NCBI GenBank assembly: GCA_047635055.1
Contig: JBLIIJ010000005.1
Span: forward strand, 19,270-83,269
Length of the DNA stretch: 64,000 nucleotides
Reading direction: 5' to 3'
DNA from: JAVJRN01 sp047635055
GTDB taxonomy: Bacteria > Bacteroidota > Bacteroidia > Cytophagales > Cyclobacteriaceae
The translations under genes and the position numbers were made by a program. This document shows positions 59,646-64,000 of this stretch, piece after piece. Positions within the stretch are counted from its first letter, which is position 1, and every line of letters begins with the position of its first letter. The notes beneath the pieces are model-generated. The model made no database searches and was not told the origin of the DNA. It saw only the letters and a program-made list of their open reading frames with translations.

Positions 59646-61403
59646 ATGAAAAAGGGTATCATTCTCTTCGCCACGCTGTTATTCACTTTTCTACTCTCCT
59701 TTGCTCAAGACAAGGAGAAGAAATTCAAAATCAAAAAACCAAACTTCAATATTGGAGAGAAGATCGGTAAACTCGCAGGTAATTTGATGACAGGTAAAAC
59801 TTCAGACCTGTCAGCTGTTTCGGTAAAGAACAACTACATCTGCGGTATTTATTCCCCTACTATTGAGACTTCTGAAATCAAGTTTTTTAAAGGAAAAATT
59901 CGTGAAGGAGATTACATCGCATCTGTAACTTTCATGAAACAAGAAGGAGTTGGTATGCTAGCGCTTCTTGGAAAAGTTACTGCCAATGGAGAACCCATGG
60001 AATATGTTGGCCTTGGATCCTATGGAAAAGTGTTTGACATTCCTCCAACTGGGCCGGTGAAAATTGAAATAATCACAGAAACAGGAGATAAGGCTTCTTT
60101 TATGTATAAAGCCATTCCGGCTATTGAGTTCATTTCTGTAAATGGCGAATCTTCTTTGCCTGTTCTAGACATGGATGAAGATTTTGAATTAATATTTTAC
60201 AATCCGCCAGGAACAGAAGGTACCGACGTAAGAGTGTCATTGATTACCGATGTAATGGGTGCACGCGCACTCAACCATTTTGCAGAATTCAAAGTGAAGG
60301 AAGCAGGCGAAATGACAGTAACAATACCTAAAGAAGCATTGGCCAATCCAGAAATAGCTGGTCAGTTGAATGCTGGTAACTTCAATAAAGGTGAAAACCA
60401 TTTGATCATTGAAAGAGAAGTCATCACTGCTAAAAATGAATTTGGAGCGGACCAGCAATTAGGAAAGGTTCCTACGGCTGATATCACTACACGTGCTTAC
60501 GCCTCTATGCCAGTTATAATCAAAGGAAAACAAGATGGTGGACTAATCGTCGCATTGAAAGTTGCGGGTAAATCGGAAGATAAAACGATTGGTTTTGATT
60601 TCACTAAGCCAAATGCCAATTCAGGAATTCCGCTATCAAAAGCAAGTAAATTTGGGTTGGTTTCATTCACCATGTCAGCCGAAACGTACAAGAGAGAAAC
60701 GAAAACTTCCACATCCTCGTCTACCGTTGGCAATACTAGATACACCACTACAACGACGAGCACCACTACCTGGCAATTCCCTCAACTTCCAGACAGTTAT
60801 TGGGATGGCGTGATGGATGCTGTTTATCAAGAAGTCACGGGTTTCCTAACAAGTGAATATGGGATTGCTTTTGTAGATGTTGAGCAGGTTACTGCTACTC
60901 CAGAATATCAGACCCTCTTTACTGCCAATCAAGTAAACTCATCAAAAGGTGTTTCTAGAAGCTATAAAAACACCCTGCGCACCACGCCAAATGGCTTTAG
61001 CGAAATATTTGGTGGGATATCCAGTAATCTAACTGAAGAAAATCCTACGATAAATATGATGAAAAATGCAGGCGACTTAGATGGGTTGATGTCAATGAGA
61101 CTTACACTCACTGTTGGCTCCAACGCAAATGGAAAAATTGTGCTTTTCCCTTCAATATCCATTTCAGCTTATGGTCGTGACGAAGAAAATGACAACAAGC
61201 AGGGCACTTATTTTAATGGAAAAGTTGTCCGTACTACAGGCGAGGCGTTCAATGAAGCTTCTTTAAAATCCAATCCTGATGAATTATTAAGCGTAGTGAG
61301 TTATCCCGAACTGATGAATGCCTTGGAGGTCGGCATCAAAACAATCAGACTCAAAGAAATCGAAATGGGATTTGACCGTATTTGGTCTATTGGCGCTGAA
61401 TAA
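59646..61403 (+). CDS. Secreted protein of unknown function
   Basis: Exported protein of 585 aa with a Sec signal (residues ~1-20, ending L-S-F-A-Q). The mature part begins with a highly basic K-E-K-K-F-K-I-K-K-P-N-F-N-I-G stretch, then mostly beta-type sequence with a Ser/Thr-rich low-complexity linker (T-S-T-S-S-S-T-V and T-T-T-T-T-S-T-T-T, ~residues 358-375) dividing it into two halves. The C-terminal half repeats features of an extracellular beta-sandwich. I do not recognise the family; no catalytic motif was seen. It stands alone, 12 bp after the interrupted gene. Confidence 0.75.
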   Translation: MKKGIILFATLLFTFLLSFAQDKEKKFKIKKPNFNIGEKIGKLAGNLMTGKTSDLSAVSVKNNYICGIYSPTIETSEIKFFKGKIREGDYIASVTFMKQEGVGMLALLGKVTANGEPMEYVGLGSYGKVFDIPPTGPVKIEIITETGDKASFMYKAIPAIEFISVNGESSLPVLDMDEDFELIFYNPPGTEGTDVRVSLITDVMGARALNHFAEFKVKEAGEMTVTIPKEALANPEIAGQLNAGNFNKGENHLIIEREVITAKNEFGADQQLGKVPTADITTRAYASMPVIIKGKQDGGLIVALKVAGKSEDKTIGFDFTKPNANSGIPLSKASKFGLVSFTMSAETYKRETKTSTSSSTVGNTRYTTTTTSTTTWQFPQLPDSYWDGVMDAVYQEVTGFLTSEYGIAFVDVEQVTATPEYQTLFTANQVNSSKGVSRSYKNTLRTTPNGFSEIFGGISSNLTEENPTINMMKNAGDLDGLMSMRLTLTVGSNANGKIVLFPSISISAYGRDEENDNKQGTYFNGKVVRTTGEAFNEASLKSNPDELLSVVSYPELMNALEVGIKTIRLKEIEMGFDRIWSIGAE

Positions 61404-61797
61404 ATGAGATAACAGGAAGTACCAATCGTCCCTTAGAAGTGGTGCTTCATGTTGTACTTCCTATCACGCTCCGCTCAGTAAATCTGTCAAAACATAAACC
61501 CTTAGCTATTTAGCCCAGGGGCTTATTTCATTTCCCTCTGCTCGAAGGCCAACACCTATAAATATTTGGGCGCCTTTGCGAGCTCTACGCTATATCTTTT
61601 TCCCCTAAAAAGGCAAAAAAGGATGCCGCTGCGATCTCGGGCGCGCGCACTCCGTAGGCAAGTTCTGTGGAAAATGTGGGTTGGAAATTAAATTCGTTTC
61701 CCTTGGACCTATCAAGTCTTCGCCAAGTTAAATAAAGTGAAAGATGTAACTTATTTTCTTTGTAGGAGTCTACTCGATAGTACTAATCACTCACCTT
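61404..61797. repeat. Intergenic region with a GC-rich, hairpin-prone segment
   Basis: About 390 bases without a gene. 61560-61665 is much richer in G+C than its surroundings and contains near-symmetric pieces (GGGCGCC, GCGAGCTC, GCGATCTCGGGCGCG). Its composition and lack of coding potential suggest a mobile or repetitive element end; copies elsewhere in the genome cannot be checked from this window. Confidence 0.35.
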
Positions 61798-64000
61798 GTG
61801 TTCAAAAACTATCTAAAAACAGCTATTAGGCATCTAAAAAGGCAACCCGCTTATACCACTTTAAATGTTCTAGGACTAACTATTGGTATAGCTTCCAGCT
61901 TGCTCATCATCATGTACCTATCTAACGAATTGAGTTATGATAAATACCATGAAAACGCTGATAGCGTCTATAGAATTTCCTCAGATATTACCGAACCTGA
62001 CAATGCCTTTCGCTGGGCGGTAACTCAGATGCCACTCGGGCAAAAAGTTAAATCCGAATTTAGCGAAGTGATCCAATATTCCAGGTTTATTGGAAATGGA
62101 CGTACACGGATAGACTATGAAAATATTTATTATTATGAAGAAGAAATCTTCTTTGCAGATAGCACCGTCTTCGAATTGTTCACCTATAATATTATTTCAG
62201 GCAATCCTGAAACCGCACTCGACGCTCCAAACAAAATAGTATTAAGCGAGTCAGTAGCCAATATGATTTTTAAAGGAAAAAATCCAATAGGCCAAACAAT
62301 AGAAGCTGATGATATGACACTAGAGGTAACAGCGGTCTATAAAGACTTACCAAGAAATAGTCATATCCGACCAGTTGGTCTTATTTCTGCCAGCAGCAAT
62401 GAACGCAGTACTTCTCAAAATTGGGGAGGCTTTGGCATATATACTTATATCAAACTAGATGAGAATATAGCAGCGGCTAGCGTCGAGGGTAAATTGAATG
62501 ATATCATCGAAGCGCATGTTGCGCCCATTTTTGATCGTTTTAATATCAATGTAGTTTATGAGATCATAAACATTCAAGATATCCACCTCTATTCAACTTT
62601 TACAGGAGAACCCGAAGCTTTAGGGGACATCAAATACATTTATATTTTCAGCATCATAGGAGTATTCCTTGTGCTCATTGCCAGTATCAACTACATGAAT
62701 CTAGCCACCGCACGGTCTATGAGAAGATCATTGGAAGTGGGTGTGAGAAAAGTCATGGGCGCCCAGCGAAACAGTCTAATATGGCAGTTTATGATAGAAT
62801 CAATAGTAATCTCCTTTCTTTCTCTTTTTCTAAGCTTCATGGTTGTCGCTATCGCCACCCCTATTATCAACAGTCAGCTACAGTTAGATCTGGCCATCTT
62901 AGACTTATTGAGTCCTCCATTATTGGCTTTGATTTTTGGTATCGTCTTCTTAACAGGTGTTCTTAGTGGCAGTTATCCTGCGCTCTACCTTTCTGGTTTT
63001 CAACCAGCAGCAGTACTCAAAGGTGGAAAAGGCGGTAAGGCTGGCAGTAAATTGACACGAAGTATTCTTGTTGGATTACAATTCTCTATTTCCATTTTCA
63101 TGCTCGTGGGTACATTCATTATATATGGCCAAATGAAATTTCTACGGGAAAAAGATTTAGGATTTGATAAAGATCAAGTGGTAACAATAGTGCTTGACAG
63201 CCAAGAGGCTCGTGATAAATTCAACATACTTAAATCAAAATTTGAATCCGTTTCGGGTGTTTCAAGCGTCGCATCCTCCTCCACCTCTCCAGGTAGAGGT
63301 TTTGGTAAAAATGTAATGGCAGCCGAACAAAATAATGGAGTAATGGAACAGTACGGCATTGATTCCTATGGTGTTGATTATGATTTTTTTTCAACCCTTA
63401 AAATCCCAATAGTTCAAGGGCGCAATATATCTGCGCAATATATCACCGATACAGCAAGCGCAGTGCTTGTCAATGAAGCAATGGTGGCCAGAATGAACTG
63501 GGAGGACCCAATTGGTAAAAAATTTCAGTTCGATCGAGATAGTACCAAGTTTCATAAAGTCGTAGGTGTTGTTAAAAATTTTCACCAACGATCTCTATAC
63601 GATCCTATTGAAGCTTTACTTTTTACCCCGTCATTGAACAACAGTAATGTGCTTATTAAAATTGATGGAAATACTGAAAACACCCTTTCTTCAATGCAAC
63701 ACCAATGGAACGATATATTCCCAGGAATTCCCTTCGAACCGGAATTCCTAGATAAAAATTTCATGGAATTATATGAAGAAGACCAGCTTCGAGGTAAGCT
63801 ATTTTTAGGTTTTTCTACAACCATGATTATTATTGGTTGTCTAGGTTTACTAGGCTTAGCCTCCTTTATTGCGGAGCAGCGAACAAAAGAAATTAGCATT
63901 CGAAAGGTGTTGGGAGCGAGCATGCATGGACTAGTCTCGCTGATTGTCAAAGACTTTCTCTGGTTGGTCCTTTTTGGCGCCATTCCAGGATTTCTATTAG
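61798..64000 (+). CDS. ABC transporter permease (FtsX/MacB type), 3' end outside window
   Basis: Partial permease of the MacB/FtsX family: 734 codons in the window, with no stop before the end. The GTG at 61798 is chosen as start because it leads directly to F-K-N-Y-L-K-T-A-I-R-H-L, the family N-terminus. Layout: first helix (~22-42), a MacB periplasmic core domain (~45-270), three helices with the G-V-R-K-V-M-G-A-Q-R coupling segment (~280-400), a fourth helix (~415-440), a second periplasmic domain (~440-665), and the E-I-S-I-R-K-V-L-G-A coupling motif before the last helices (~670 on). This two-fold layout is common in Bacteroidota. The ATPase gene is not in view. Substrate unknown. Confidence 0.9.
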   Translation, partial: MFKNYLKTAIRHLKRQPAYTTLNVLGLTIGIASSLLIIMYLSNELSYDKYHENADSVYRISSDITEPDNAFRWAVTQMPLGQKVKSEFSEVIQYSRFIGNGRTRIDYENIYYYEEEIFFADSTVFELFTYNIISGNPETALDAPNKIVLSESVANMIFKGKNPIGQTIEADDMTLEVTAVYKDLPRNSHIRPVGLISASSNERSTSQNWGGFGIYTYIKLDENIAAASVEGKLNDIIEAHVAPIFDRFNINVVYEIINIQDIHLYSTFTGEPEALGDIKYIYIFSIIGVFLVLIASINYMNLATARSMRRSLEVGVRKVMGAQRNSLIWQFMIESIVISFLSLFLSFMVVAIATPIINSQLQLDLAILDLLSPPLLALIFGIVFLTGVLSGSYPALYLSGFQPAAVLKGGKGGKAGSKLTRSILVGLQFSISIFMLVGTFIIYGQMKFLREKDLGFDKDQVVTIVLDSQEARDKFNILKSKFESVSGVSSVASSSTSPGRGFGKNVMAAEQNNGVMEQYGIDSYGVDYDFFSTLKIPIVQGRNISAQYITDTASAVLVNEAMVARMNWEDPIGKKFQFDRDSTKFHKVVGVVKNFHQRSLYDPIEALLFTPSLNNSNVLIKIDGNTENTLSSMQHQWNDIFPGIPFEPEFLDKNFMELYEEDQLRGKLFLGFSTTMIIIGCLGLLGLASFIAEQRTKEISIRKVLGASMHGLVSLIVKDFLWLVLFGAIPGFLL

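Overview
The window is AT-rich Bacteroidota DNA, most likely from a marine or aquatic member of the Cytophagales. Supporting signs are TAnnTTTG-type -7 promoter boxes, almost no Shine-Dalgarno sequences, many lipoproteins with a short signal ending in Cys, LruC and MbnP-type surface proteins, LytTR regulators, and densely overlapping ATGA gene junctions. The genus cannot be settled from sequence reading alone. No rRNA, tRNA, CRISPR array or intact transposon was seen.

Layout. 1-3.7 kb: the end of cinA, a 2-oxoacid dehydrogenase E2 gene, a decayed gene and a CDF cation exporter. 3.8-7.85 kb (minus strand): a five-gene copper/haem-type operon with a small CxGKCY membrane protein, two MbnP-like lipoproteins, a MauG/MbnH-type dihaem peroxidase and an outer-membrane protein. 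7.9-30.5 kb: a large exopolysaccharide (EPS) region in five transcription units. It encodes a receiver protein, an initiating sugar-phosphate transferase with a pseudo-receiver, a LruC surface protein, a polymerase/ligase, an acyltransferase, a one-repeat TolC-like protein, a Wzc-like protein, a flippase, a sulfotransferase and five glycosyltransferases. The region ends with an H-NOX / hybrid histidine kinase / LytTR response regulator operon. A broken B1 metallo-beta-lactamase gene lies inside it.

The central result is that all five EPS transcription units and the H-NOX operon carry the same operator-like element. It is two direct copies of a CCAAAAATCGA-like half-site spaced exactly 21 bp. 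Each lies 74-93 bp upstream of the start codon and about 60 bp upstream of a -7-like box, the geometry expected for a LytTR activator. This suggests a self-regulated nitric-oxide (or O2/redox) sensing circuit controlling synthesis of a probably sulfated and acylated exopolysaccharide.

30.5-33.6 kb: a YfcE-like phosphoesterase, then an RsbQ-type alpha/beta hydrolase coupled to a PAS histidine kinase, preceded by two copies of a 20-bp palindrome. 33.7-42.6 kb: a VF530-family protein, a truncated HigB toxin, an M28 peptidase, an M49-like metallohydrolase, a DEAD-box helicase, a MutS-like membrane ATPase and thioredoxin. 42.6-44.3 kb: a decayed ammonium-transporter locus. 44.6-49.8 kb: bioB, sppA, folK, a TSUP permease and a class V aminotransferase. 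50-58.5 kb: a second flippase, a YfhO-like protein, a fatty-acid desaturase, an AI-2E-family permease and an amidase. 59-64 kb: a gene interrupted by a stop, a secreted protein of unknown function, and an FtsX/MacB-type permease cut by the window end. Several accessory genes are inactivated by stops, frameshifts or deletions, so this stretch is a site of active gene loss.
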